A DNA stretch of 64,000 bases, taken from NCBI RefSeq assembly GCF_028769735.1, contig NC_088171.1:141133917-141197916 (forward strand), read 5' to 3'. This stretch comes from Zonotrichia leucophrys gambelii (lineage: Eukaryota > Chordata > Aves > Passeriformes > Passerellidae). The stretch's first letter is position 1. Every line of letters begins with the position of its first letter. Positions 38,101 to 49,100 of the stretch are shown here, one piece after another. A program made the translations under genes and the position numbers. The notes beneath the pieces are model-generated. The model was given only the letters and a program-made list of their open reading frames with translations. It was not told the DNA's origin and did no database searches.

Positions 38101-41100
38101 AGCCCTTGGCTGAAAGCAAGGTGCAGCACAAAGCAGTGATAATTCTGATGTGCTTTTTCCTTTCTGGTAAAATTAAAGTTTTCCATGCTTTTGAATTAGA
38201 CATACTTTCAAATCTGGTTCTCTTTAGACAGCCTTTTCCAGACTCATTCATGTTTTGTGGTGTAAGGGAAAACAAGCAGCATATCTCTCCCTATCTCCCC
38301 CCTGCCCTACCACTTTTCGAGCTCACAGGGTTTTAAATGATGCTTTCTACAACTGAGCTGTGTCCAGGTGCCATGGAAAATTCCTGCTCTGCCACCACCT
38401 TGGAGGAGCCTGTGGGAACAGCAGTGCAGAAAAGGAGTTCAGTTTCTACCCTAATATTTGCCTTTTGTTGTGGTGGAAGTCGGGTGTAAAATTTAGCTAT
38501 GTGCACAAGGTAAAGATGTGAGAAAGTGAAAAGATTTCAATATTCAGCAAGAGAAACCTTTGGATTTGTTTTTATCATCCCTTAGCTTGCACTGTACAGT
38601 TCCCTTATGCTGATGGAAGGTGGCATTGCTACACAGGCAAGCATTTCCCAGTGCCAGCCAGGCCTAAAAACCCTGTTTGTTTTTCCTGTGTGATTCTCTG
38701 CAGTTTCCCCAGTCTGGGGCCAGGATAGGAAATCTGGCATTTCCTCAGTCAAGCACAGAGTTGCCATTAAGATCTCACTTCATTCTCCTGTCAGATGCTC
38801 TGTAGCTGTTTTAACAGGAGTTCCATTATCAGAGGACTCTGGCTGGATTATTTCATTATCTAAACAAATTTCAGAAATTAAAAGAAGACAGGTTAGGGCC
38901 TCAGTCATAAGTGCTGTGACACACTTTGTGGAGAGATAAGTTTAAAAGAAGGCATTGCTTCTAACTTGTGTGCTCCTGTCCTAGATGGCTTTGCTGAAGC
39001 AGAGCAGATTGAAAGGTTTTGTTCCTGTACACAGGTTCTCTGTGGTTTGGTTTAAACCTCATTCACAATGACAGATTCTACTTGGAGCCAAGCACTTTTG
39101 TTTTTTCACCTGGTTGCCTTTTGCTGCTTTGTGCATTTGTTAATTTAAAAAGAAAGTTCAGAAAATGAGATTTTTTTTTTCTTCCAACCCCCTGCAGTAT
39201 GGGGAGTATGGGGAGAGACAAGAGATGTGGCAGGTGAGCTGGAGGGATGGGGACACTTCCTTCCCTATGCCCACTGAGGACACAGTGAGCTCCCAAGGCA
39301 GCTGCTGACATAGCCCTGCCCCTCACTGCTGTGGGCTCTCCACAGTGGCAGAAGCCCAAAAATACAGGTTACTTGTCCACAGTCCTGTCCATAACAAAAT
39401 ATAAGGTGAGCAGGGCCAGCTTTAGGGATGGAGGTTGACCTGGCCATGGTGCAGCCCTGCACTGAATATCAGGTGTGGGTTTGGCCCTGGGAGGATGCAT
39501 TCCTGAGGACGGGGCTCAGGGGGTGAGCTGCAGCTCAGGTTGGCACCAGGCTGTGCCAGTGGCTGAGCCTTGCATTGGAGGAGCTGACGTGGCATCCTTT
39601 ATCAGTATTTTCAGGAGCAACACTGCATATTTAAAGCTGTCTGCTGGGCCTTTGATTTTCTGGCAAGTGGTTCATGTTTGAAAGCTGTGAGATGCTCTTG
39701 CTGCTTTCTCTAATGTTCTGGGATGTGCTGTGGCAGTCCCTGCAAATGTACATGATGCACCTCCTAAGGATGTGGCTTTGGGTGTGGGGGTCCAGTCCTC
39801 TTTTGGAGCTTTCTCTTGCTTTATCCCAAATGGATCCTTACTGAGGTCCTGCAGGAGCTACTGCTTGGAGATCCCAATGAACTCTCCTTGCTCAGGAAAG
39901 TCTTGGACTTCTCCTCCTCCCCATCATTGACAGTGTGGTTGAAGGGACAAAGACAGCCTGTAGTTAGTTATGAGTGCCCAAGACTACACATCAGAGACTA
40001 AAAGTCATTTGTTTCTTTTATTGACCTCTCAAAAGAAGCATTTGAGTTGTGCTTGATTTCTGTGGTGCAGCATGATTCTCATGTGGCAGAAAAACCTACC
40101 CAAAGTGTAGGGTTAGAGAGCCAGCAATTAGACATGCAGAAAACCACTCTGTGGAAAGGAAGAAGGAAGAGAAGAAACAATCTGTGAAATTTTCTGGAAG
40201 AACTGTAGCAGACAGAATTTATCATCTTTCCACACGCTTAGATGTGTTTTGAAGGGATCTTGGCCCTTCCTCTGTATCAGAGCATCCTTGTTTGAGGCCA
40301 GTCCTCCTGTCCTCATGAGAGTTGGAAGCTTGGTGCAGCAGAGAGCTTGCTGAGCTTCCAGAGACTGGGGAATTCAAAACATTTAGTCTGACCTTTGAGA
40401 AACCTTTGATAGATTCAAAGCTGTAACCTAGATGTTTCTCCTTTTCCACTCTTTCTCTTCCATCACATTCCTTTATGTTCCTAGCTTTTTCTTCATGTGG
40501 AGGTGGGGGGAAGTTCAGTGAAATATAGATAAGCCTTGCTCTGTCTTTGATGTCCTTTGAATTTTCTTCCTTTTTGCTGATGTTGCCACATGAATTTTGC
40601 ACGAGGTCATGCATTAAATCAGGAGCAGACCATTAGGTGCAGCTGTGGCCTGGGAGGGAGAGCAAGACTCAGAGGAGCATCTCAGGAGCCATGGCTCCAT
40701 CTTCATAACCCTGGCCAGGACGCTGCCTTGCACCTCCCTTCCCTCCTCTCAGAAAGTCAGTTTCACAAATGTGGGATCTACAGAGGAGAGTGAGATGTCC
40801 TGATCACCTTCACCCTGTCCACAGCTGGGCTTGCAGAGCCCATTCTGCCCCTGTCTCTCTCATCTTTTGGTCTGTTCCAGCCAAATTTGGTGTAAAGGAA
40901 TAAGCCTCAAAGCAAATTAATTTTCTGCAAGCACAGTTGAAAATAAGTGATCAGGAAGATGGGCACTGGACAGGTGTGTGTTTGTCTCTAGCTTGGGATC
41001 CCACCTGCAGTGGGACACAGCAAGTCACAGATCACAGCCAAAATATTGGTGGAAGGACAGTTGTGAGGTGAAGTAGAAGGGGAATTTTGAAGGAATATTC

Positions 41101-42121
41101 AGTGCATTCAGAGAATGTTCAGTGTAATCCAGTTCAATGGTAAATAGCCACAAATGTACAGAAAACCAGGCATCATTGCTTTCACTGTTCTTCTGTTTGT
41201 TTATCATTCAAAGGCAGAAGGGGGGAAAAAAAGGAAGCAGAAAAGGAAACGTTGGCTCAGAGACAAATGCTTTGAAGAATGGTGGTGACAATGTTGGTGG
41301 TCCTAGGTTAGGGGAAATAGCACTGGGTCACCCTGACCAAGGCAGAGCCATAAGCAAGCCTGTGGGCAGCCCCATGCCTGTTTCACAGAGCTCAGCTGAT
41401 GTGCTCTGTTTCCCAGGGAAGCTCCTGGAGCTCAGATGCACCCTTGCAGGTCAGCCAGGTGCTCTGGTGCTTCCCCAGGTGTGCAGGAGCATGCCTGGGT
41501 GTGGCAGGGCTGGGAGCTGCAGTAGTGGCAGTGGCTGTGAGCACAAGGCAGTGGGCAGCTATGCAGAGGCTCCTGCACCATGGTAAACGTGCATGGGATC
41601 TTCTCCAGGGTGTGTTTGGTGTCTCACAGCCTGAGTGTCACCAGAGCCTTACTCGGTGCGTGGTGAATCCGCACATGGAGTGTTCTGTGGATGGGGAATT
41701 GCTTCCTGCTGGATTTTGAGTTTGTAGAGCTGGGAGGTGCCATCCCTGCTCTTATCCCCAGCTGGGGCTGCTTCCCCTGGCAGTGCATGGTTTGAGTTTC
41801 CATGTGTACAGGAATGGGATGCTCTGTGACAGGCAGAGCAGCAGCACTGTGCTCTGGAGAACTGCAGAGTTCCTGAGCTGCAAACACAAGCAAGGAGCTG
41901 TGGCTGTTTTCACAGGTTCTGTCATGGAGCCAAGGCTCCAGTGAGAGGAGCAGATACAGAGACAGCACTCAGGTGGTTACAAAGTCTCTGCTGGTGTTGG
42001 ATGTGTCCAGATGTGGCTGCAGTGATATTTTATTTTGTTAGATCTTCATGTCTTTGGTTCTGGATTTAGCTTATAGTTTACAATATTCACAATAAGCAAA
42101 TGCGCATTTGGTTAGACATGT
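32126..42121. other. Long non-coding stretch, probable ZHX2 intron
   Basis: About 10 kb without a recognisable gene. The largest frames (34878-35510 plus and the antiparallel 34661-35248 minus) have no domain, low-complexity composition and no supporting signals. Short features include a 14-bp palindrome TATAAGTACTTATA at 35563-35576, a POU/FOX-like motif pair near 36471-36495 and a doubled AGTATGGGG at 39196-39213. Confidence 0.4.
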
Positions 42122-42190
42122 GATCATGGTTTGGATTGGAAATTATCTTTAAAGATCATCCAGTCTGTCCCCCCTGCAAGGAGTAGGGAT
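42122..42190 (-). mobile_element. CR1 3'-end fragment, minus orientation
   Basis: ATCATGGTTTGGATTGGAAA, then TTAAAGATCATCCAGTC and CCCCCCTGCAAGGAGTAGGG match the reverse complement of a CR1 3' terminus. Similarity fades after about 42190, although weak CR1-like sequence may continue to about 42330. Only the last part of the element is present, as is usual for CR1. Confidence 0.75.
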
Positions 42191-43515
42191 AGGGATACAT
42201 TGGATCTCTAGCTCAAATTCTCCATTTAGAACACTTCTGCAGAACTCAGTGCAGGCCTGACCCACTCTGCAAATCTCCCCTTTCCATCCTCCTCCAGTTT
42301 GTGAACACCAGCGTGTCTCCCACTCAATTCCAAGAGCTTCTTGATTGTTAAAACTGAGTTTTCTGTCAAGACTGTAGAATTATTATGAAACCAGAGACCA
42401 TCTGACTGGGAAGAATAACAAATTTGAATTGGTGATAAATTTTAAAAAGCATCTTGTCAAATAAGGAAGTGACCTTTTTTATCTTTTTTTAAAATTTATT
42501 AATTAAGTTCTTTTGACAAGTAAATTGTTCTTTTTCCCTCCATCCAGTCCTGATGAGTGTATTTAGATCCTAAAAAAGCTGGTGTAATTTTTGTTTTGCT
42601 TGTTCTGACTGATGACTCTCCTATCCTTCAGAAAATACATGTTACAGAATTGTGCGTTTGGGAACTTTCAGAAGTGCTTCAGCATTAAAAATAAAGCTTT
42701 TAAATGTTTTGGTTTGTTTTTTTTTAATTCTGTAGGGAATGACATGCAGAAGTTGGGACATTATCAGTGGGGTCACAGAAAGGGACCCTGTTTAAAAAGA
42801 ATCTGAGGACTTCTGTGGCCTTTGATAGCTGTTTCTGCCAATACTGAGTGAGAAGTGGTGTTTTAAGGGAACTTCTCATCTGGAAAAGACTTATAGGCCT
42901 CCACAAATCTGCTGTAGTTTCCTGCTGCAGTTTCTTTGAGCCCACCTTTTCTCAAAACACAGACCTTTGCAAGTGTTGATTTACATTAACTCTTCTTTCT
43001 GCCACTACTTTTACAACCAAGGCAGATCCTATAGCTTTATTTAGAAATCACCCATCATTAGTAACCATAATCATTTAGTAGTCATATTTACAAGGTAAGT
43101 GACAGTGGGAAGTAATTAAGTTTAATATAAATCACACTCAATTTCAAATCTGCAGGCTTCAAAATAGTAATTAATAGAATTGCAGCTTCTATAAAAAGAT
43201 GCAGTATTTATAGTACTATCTTCTTCTTTTCCTAACTAAACACATTGAGTCTAGTGGAAATTAGAATTCTCTGTCTGTTCATCTTATTTGTTCCAGTCAT
43301 TTTCCTCCTGTGGTGCACTTCATTGCAAATTACCCATGACTTTTCTCATTTTTGGGGAGATTGTTGACTCTTAAAATGATGACGTGGAGGAAGAAGAGTT
43401 TGGCAATATACGAAATACACACATGCCTTGCAAATGCACACACCTTGAGCTGTGGCTTTCTGCTAAATCTGTGTTTTATTGATCGGTGGCTAACAACATG
43501 TGCTTTGTTTCACAG
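42191..43515. other. Intronic sequence immediately upstream of the ZHX2 coding exon
   Basis: AT-rich sequence with no repeat recognised after the CR1 tail. It ends in a good acceptor: CTAAC branch-point-like at 43490-43494, then TGCTTTGTTTCACAG ending at 43515. The ZHX2 reading frame stays open leftwards across this boundary to 43352. That part is intron by the splice signals and is not counted as protein. Confidence 0.55.
43490..43515 (+). promoter_or_regulatory. ZHX2: Splice acceptor of the ZHX2 coding exon (branch point and AG)
   Basis: CTAAC at 43490-43494 fits the vertebrate branch-point consensus with the A 22 bases before the AG. It is followed by TGCTTTGTTTCACAG, a pyrimidine-rich tract with CAG at 43513-43515. 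The exon therefore starts at 43516, giving 166 nt of 5' leader before the ATG. Confidence 0.7.
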
Positions 43516-43520
43516 GTGTC

Positions 43521-43580
43521 ATGCAGCTGACGGGTCTGCTGGCGAAGCTGAGGGTCACAGCCAGGGCGGAAAGTCTTTAA
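43521..43580 (+). other. Upstream ORF in the ZHX2 5' leader (19 codons)
   Basis: ATG at 43521 opens a 19-codon frame (MQLTGLLAKLRVTARAESL) ending in TAA at 43578-43580, 101 nt before the main ATG and in a different frame. The -3 base is G but +4 is C, so initiation would be moderate. It lies only 5 nt after the inferred acceptor. If exon 43516-46190 is used, this uORF is in every such mRNA and could damp ZHX2 translation. Conservation of the peptide is unknown. Confidence 0.35.
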
Positions 43581-43681
43581 ACAAAACAGAGTCAAATAAT
43601 CAGGGAAGTTTGGAGCTGCTTGCAAGATCTGCTGAGTTGGTTGCTCCCCCTGTCAAAAGAAGCCACCTGCCAGCAGCTGCC

Positions 43682-46186
43682 ATGGCCAGCAAGAGAAAGT
43701 CCACAACTCCCTGTATGGTGCGAACCTCTGAGGTCGTGGAGCAGGAAGGTGCCGAGGGCGCAGAGACTCCCAAAGACAAGGGGGCTGGGGCAGCACAGCA
43801 GGACTCCAAAAAAACCTGGCCTTCAGAAAACTCAGTCAAAGACTGCGAGGTGGTGGAGGCGAAGCCCGTGGGTGAAAATCAGTCTAAGAAACCCCAGGGT
43901 GGTTATGAGTGTAAGTACTGCCCTTACTCGACACAAAACCTAAATGAATTCACAGAGCACGTTGACACCCAGCATCCAAATGTCATTCTTAACCCCCTGT
44001 ATGTCTGTGCTGAATGCAACTTCACAACCAAAAAATACGATTCTTTATCTGACCACAACACAAAGTACCACCCGGGAGAGACCAACTTTAAACTGAAGTT
44101 AATTAAACGCAATAATCAGACTGTCCTTGAGCAGTCTATCGAGGCTGCCACTAGCGATGTCACTGTCACAAGCAGTGGGCTGGAGAACCCAGAGTGTGAC
44201 GATTCACTTCATGGGGGAGTCAGTGCAAACAAAGCACCCGTGATGAAGCTGGGAAAGCCTAAAGGGGAAGCCAAGAAGGGATCTAAAAAGCCAGAGGAGG
44301 GAGTCACAGAAAACCACATGGATGGCGCTCTGCCCCGCATCATCACTGAGGCCACTGAAGCGATTGCCTGTATAAATGGAGACCTGCTCCATGATGTGTT
44401 AGCCCATGTTATGCCCTCTGTACAGCTGCCACCAAATATCAACCTTGTCCCCAAGGTCCCAGTCCCTCTGAACAGTACCAAATACAACTCTGCACTGGAC
44501 ACTAATGCAACCATGATCAACTCCTTTAATAAGTTTCCTTACCCAACCCAAGCAGAGCTGTCGTGGTTGACGGCAGCGTCAAAACATCCCGAAGAACAAA
44601 TCCGAATTTGGTTTGCTACGCAGCGCTTGAAGCACGGTATAAGTTGGTCTCCTGAAGAAGTGGAGGAAGCAAGGAAGAAGATGTTCAATGGTACTATCCA
44701 GGCAGTTCCCCAGACCATCACCGTCCTGCCAGCTCCTTTGGCAACTGCAAAAATGCCACAGCCCATCATCCAGACAGCTTTGCCTTGTCAGATACTGGGC
44801 CAGACTGGCCTGGTTTTGACTCCTGTGTCAAATGGTTCAACTGTTTCCTGTTCACCAATTACCCTTGCTGTTGCCCCAAACCAGGGCCAAAAGAGGACAA
44901 TACAGACCTTATCGAGTGCCCCAGAGGCCAAGCGTCCTCACGTAGTCCAGGTGCCTGAGATTCCTGCCAAGGTGACTGCTGTTCCCGTGACCCCAGCCAG
45001 TGAGAGGAAAAAGACCAAGGAGCAGATAGCAGAGCTGAAGGCCAGTTTCATGGCAAGCCAGTTTCCTGATGATGCAGAAGTCTACCGGCTTATAGAGGCA
45101 ACAGGTCTTTCCAGGAGTGAGATCAAAAAGTGGTTCAGTGACCACAGGTACAGAAGTCAGAGGGGCATTGTGCAAATTCCTGGTGATGCTTTAGGGAAAG
45201 ATCAAATAGCACCTTCAGCCGGTCGACATGGCCGGTCATTTCACCCCTACACAGATCTTCCTCCCCAGAGATTCAAAGAGAAAACTCAAGAGCAACTTAG
45301 GGCCCTTGAGGAGAGTTTCCTAAAATGCTCTTTTCCTACCCAGGCAGAATTGGACAGGCTTCGAGTGGAGACCAAGCTGAGTAGGAGGGAGATAGATTCA
45401 TGGTTCTCTGAGCGGAGAAAGATAAGGGACAGCATGGAGCAAGCTGTCCTGGACTCGATGGGATCATACAGAAAAATTAAGGATCAAGGAACTCCCAATG
45501 GTGCAATAAGTCAGGCAGAACTTCTGACCAGCTCTCAGCTCCCTGGTGCTTTAACTGGATCCTCCAGCGCGTTGAAGAAAACACAAGAGCAAATTCATCT
45601 GTTGAAAAGCACATTTGCAAGGACCCAGTGGCCATCACCCCAGGAGTATGACCAGCTGGCATCTCAGACTGGGCTCACCAGAACTGAAATCGTTCGCTGG
45701 TTCAAGGAAAACCGGTCCTCACTGAGAACAGGGTCACTTAAATGGATTGACCAGTACCAGCAGCAGTGTGCTGGCGATGGTCCCAACAAGCAAAGCCAGA
45801 AAAAGAGCTCGAAACACATTGAGAGTCCAAAGAATGGTAATGAGGTGTCTCGGCAGCATTACCAGGAGCATAAAAAACTGAATGAAGAGAATGGGGGGAA
45901 ACCGGTGGTGAGAGCAAAAAGAGACTGTGAGCCACTGAAGGACTCATTGCTGGGGAATCAGGCAGAGGGGGTGGAGAGGCTGGAGTGCAGCAACAGCCAC
46001 GAGGGCCCTGGCAGCGAGGAGAACGAGGAGCCAGCAGAGGTGAGCTGGGTGGAGGTGACGGTGGGCGAGGACGACGCTGCCTCGGACTGTACGGACAGCT
46101 GGAGCCAAACAGCCCCCACAGAGGGCCACACAGAGCTGCCAGACTTGGACTCTGAAAGTATATCTGGAGACAATTCCCACGTATAG
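43682..46186 (+). CDS. ZHX2: ZHX2, zinc fingers and homeoboxes protein 2
   Basis: Complete 834-residue protein, against 837 in human, encoded without introns. The start is MASKRKSTTPCMV, the conserved ZHX N-terminus, in a strong Kozak context (GCTGCCATGG). Two C2H2 fingers use C77/C80/H93/H98 and C109/C112/H125/H130. Four divergent homeodomains follow at about 264-324, 439-498, 530-588 and 628-688, with helix-3 cores IWFATQR (W310), WFSDHR (W484), WFSERR (W574) and WFKENR (W673). An acidic tail covers about 775-834. ZHX proteins are nuclear repressors that homo- and heterodimerise with ZHX1/ZHX3 and contact NF-YA. Mammalian ZHX2 silences AFP, H19 and GPC3 in postnatal liver. ZHX1 and ZHX3 are excluded because the finger region (GGYECKYCPYSTQNLNEF) and the HD1-HD3 text follow ZHX2. 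All zinc ligands are intact and I see no frameshift. Confidence 0.98.
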   Translation: MASKRKSTTPCMVRTSEVVEQEGAEGAETPKDKGAGAAQQDSKKTWPSENSVKDCEVVEAKPVGENQSKKPQGGYECKYCPYSTQNLNEFTEHVDTQHPNVILNPLYVCAECNFTTKKYDSLSDHNTKYHPGETNFKLKLIKRNNQTVLEQSIEAATSDVTVTSSGLENPECDDSLHGGVSANKAPVMKLGKPKGEAKKGSKKPEEGVTENHMDGALPRIITEATEAIACINGDLLHDVLAHVMPSVQLPPNINLVPKVPVPLNSTKYNSALDTNATMINSFNKFPYPTQAELSWLTAASKHPEEQIRIWFATQRLKHGISWSPEEVEEARKKMFNGTIQAVPQTITVLPAPLATAKMPQPIIQTALPCQILGQTGLVLTPVSNGSTVSCSPITLAVAPNQGQKRTIQTLSSAPEAKRPHVVQVPEIPAKVTAVPVTPASERKKTKEQIAELKASFMASQFPDDAEVYRLIEATGLSRSEIKKWFSDHRYRSQRGIVQIPGDALGKDQIAPSAGRHGRSFHPYTDLPPQRFKEKTQEQLRALEESFLKCSFPTQAELDRLRVETKLSRREIDSWFSERRKIRDSMEQAVLDSMGSYRKIKDQGTPNGAISQAELLTSSQLPGALTGSSSALKKTQEQIHLLKSTFARTQWPSPQEYDQLASQTGLTRTEIVRWFKENRSSLRTGSLKWIDQYQQQCAGDGPNKQSQKKSSKHIESPKNGNEVSRQHYQEHKKLNEENGGKPVVRAKRDCEPLKDSLLGNQAEGVERLECSNSHEGPGSEENEEPAEVSWVEVTVGEDDAASDCTDSWSQTAPTEGHTELPDLDSESISGDNSHV

Positions 46187-46196
46187 ACAGGTAATG
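46187..46196 (+). promoter_or_regulatory. ZHX2: Splice donor just after the ZHX2 stop codon
   Basis: TAG (46184-46186) is followed by ACAG|GTAATG, so an exon would end at 46190. CAG|GTAA fits the donor consensus well. Mammalian ZHX2 also has a final non-coding exon after the coding exon, which supports use of this donor. The junction is 4 nt past the stop, inside the distance that avoids nonsense-mediated decay. Confidence 0.65.
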
Positions 46197-49100
46197 CTGA
46201 GGGTGCCCCGGTGCTCTGAGCCTGCCTTTGGCAGGGTGTGCTTCCAGCATTCTGTAGCCCTGCTTCAGTGTAAATGCCTGGAGCCCATCCCTGCCGGATG
46301 CTTTGTGCCTGCTGGATGCCTGAACAAAAGGGAGACCCATTCTGCTTGTAAATTAAAGCCAACTGCATGATAGAGGAGGGGTTAGTGCCATTTGCCTTGT
46401 TATTTGTCTCCTTATGGGTCAAGTCCTGGATAAGGGAGGTTTTCAAATTTTTTTTTTTTTGCAATAAGTGATTAAAGCTTAAAACTTTCTGTCTTTAAAC
46501 AATCTATATGTACTTTACATAAAACATGCTAGCTGAGCCACACAAAGAAATAGTAGGTAACACTAGCTGCTAATACCCCCTTGCTGAGAGATTACTGACT
46601 AGAGGCTGTGCCTGTTTTTGCATCTCAGGTCCTTCCTTTGCAGCATCCTGCCATGCTGAAAACAAAAGGTCACTGGGGGAAGGGCCTAGGACACAGATGC
46701 CTCTTTATGCAAAAGCGAGCAAAAAAAAAAAAAAGTGGGACTGAAGTGGCTCATGCAAATGTGTTTTCTTCCTCTTGCAAGTGAGAACTCTCTTCAGTCT
46801 AGCTTTGTTCTGCTTGCTCTCACTAGAGGCTTAGGAAATGCCCCAGACTAAGCTGTGTGGGTGTTTAGCAGCTCTTCTTCACAGGATCTTGAATTTAAAA
46901 GCAAGCTGCAGGGCCTGGCTTTAAGGGGGGTGGGGGGATCTTTCCCAATGCAGAAGGACTTATTATTTGGAGAGCTGAAACCTGTTTCTGATCACAGCTG
47001 CACAGGTGTAAATCTGGAACAAGCACTGTCAGTAATTCCTGCATATTGAATTGAGTTCACTGGAACCTGTAACATTTTGTGCTCAGTATACCTGAATCTG
47101 GAGTTCCCTTAAACCACAACTTTAGAGCTTATTCTACAGAAAACTCAGCATCCTGCATTAAAAACCATAGTAAGAGAAACCTGTTTGAGAAAATTGGTAA
47201 TTTTCTGGCATCTAATGAGTAAAATATACTTTAGCATTTCTTTAAAAAATAAGAATTTAAATAAATAAATAAATAAATACAAAAGCCAGGACTGATAGAA
47301 GTGCCTGCACACTTGTCTTTAAGACTTCTGCTATTGTAGCTACCAGTACTTGGATTGAAGCACCTGTTGCAGAGGTGCAGTTTTTGGCAGTGAGCCCTGC
47401 TGGCTAGCACACCACTTTCTCCCAGTGCAGTATTGTCCCAAAGGCTCCTGGACATTCTCTGAGTTCAGGAAAAAAAACCAACCCTGCAGTGGTATTATTT
47501 TACCTGTGAATTCTGTTAGCTAATCTTGAGAAATGTTATGACAGCACCTTTATAACAAAATCTTACAGATCAGACTGCATTGCAAGGTACTGTCCTGCAT
47601 TATCCTTGGAAAAGTTGATAATTAGGGATGTGAGGAGCAGGTGTTACCTGGGTGTCAAAGGCAGGGATTAAAGGAAGAAGGATGTGGGAACATCAGCCAG
47701 AGGCACACTGGGGTGCCACTGTTGTGCAGCACATAAGAGGGGAGAGCCAGGATCTGATCTGCCTTTTAAAGTCAAATGTGTGAGGAATAAATGCATTGTG
47801 GGATTCTTTTTCTCTGGGTTGTTATTCCAGAACATTTCCCCCTTCCAGCTATAAATTTTGATTCTGAGGAGAGGGATCATATCAGGGGCTTAGAGGGGCA
47901 GTGGAGAAGAAGGCAGGGGCAGGGGGAGTTGCCTGAAACCCCTGTTCCTTACAAACCTCTTGTACTATGAAACCAAGATGTGCACCAGCTCCTTGCAGCA
48001 GCCTGGGTTTGGTGCCTGGGTTTTGTGCTTGTGAGCCGTGCCAGGGATGGAGTGACCCTCCTGCCTCTGTGCCCTGGTACAGGTGTTGACTATAAAACTT
48101 CAGGGCTCTGGAGGTGCTCAGGTGTTATCAGAGAGGAATTTTTATAAGAGCTTTGATCTCAGTTAAACTGTTGCTGAGTGATCATTTTCATGAGGAGCTT
48201 TCAGGTGGTTGTGTGTTCAATACACCTGCTGAGAAAAGGTGCACTGGAGCAGGAGTTCTGCTGCAGCGTGTGCAGTAATGGTCAGAGGGCCCTTTTGTCC
48301 TCTGCTCCTTGCCACTTTCTCAGTGTGCTGGTCTGGGGACTTTAAAAAGTCTTTAATTTTCCTGTATTCTGCCTGTAAGTCTCAGCTGAGGAATGCAAGT
48401 GCTGCTCATGGAGGCATTGCCACAGCCATTGTGACACAAAATTTGGAATCTTTATACCCCACACTGCTGGGACTCGGGGAATAATCTCAACTACTTTTTC
48501 TAAGTTTTCATTGGGCAGCCAATCTTAGAAATTTTCAGCTAAAATTTTGTTGGTAAATTAACAAGGTGTTATCCCAAGCGCCATCCAGGGTATGACTCAA
48601 AAGCAGAGACTTTTGTCTGACCTGACAGAGAGCTTTCTGTTTCTGTCAGTTGTCATAAAAGTTTGATTTTTCCTAACAGGCTCCTCAGGTACCACGTGTA
48701 AGAGGTGGACTGAATAGCTGACAGGGGCTTGCTCTTGTCTCTCACTCAGCCACACTTGCTGGGTGAGTCTCACAGCTGAGCCGTGCACCAGGCAGGAGCT
48801 GCTCCTTGCATACTCCTGGGGTTGCTGCTTTGCCAGCTTGATCTTCATAGTCTAAAATGAATGGTTGTTGATGATTGACCTCCATACCCTTCTTGACTGA
48901 ATTTATGTGTGGCTTTTGTAAAACCTCAGCTCTTTCAGACCATCTCAGTCACTCTCTTCACCAGTGTGGAGCTTTAGGAGATTTTGGAACTGTTAGAGAG
49001 CATTTGTGTCATAGCCTACACAGATCTTATGCCTTAAAAAACCGAGATTTTCCCAAACTGATCCATGTTTGGCAGATTCTGCTGCTGCTGCAGCTAGAGG

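Noticed and set aside
1..43515. ZHX2 promoter or first exon within the window
   Set aside because: No CpG-dense promoter-like patch was visible. Non-coding 5' exons cannot be recognised without transcripts, so none is claimed.
43352..43681. N-terminal extension of the ZHX2 frame back to an ATG at 43352
   Set aside because: The first 164 bases of this extension lie upstream of a clear branch point and CAG acceptor at 43515, so they are intron. The conserved ZHX N-terminus begins at 43682.
45738..46340. 200-codon frame antisense to the ZHX2 C-terminus
   Set aside because: Explained by the codon composition of the acidic Glu/Asp/Ser-rich tail on the other strand. No independent features.
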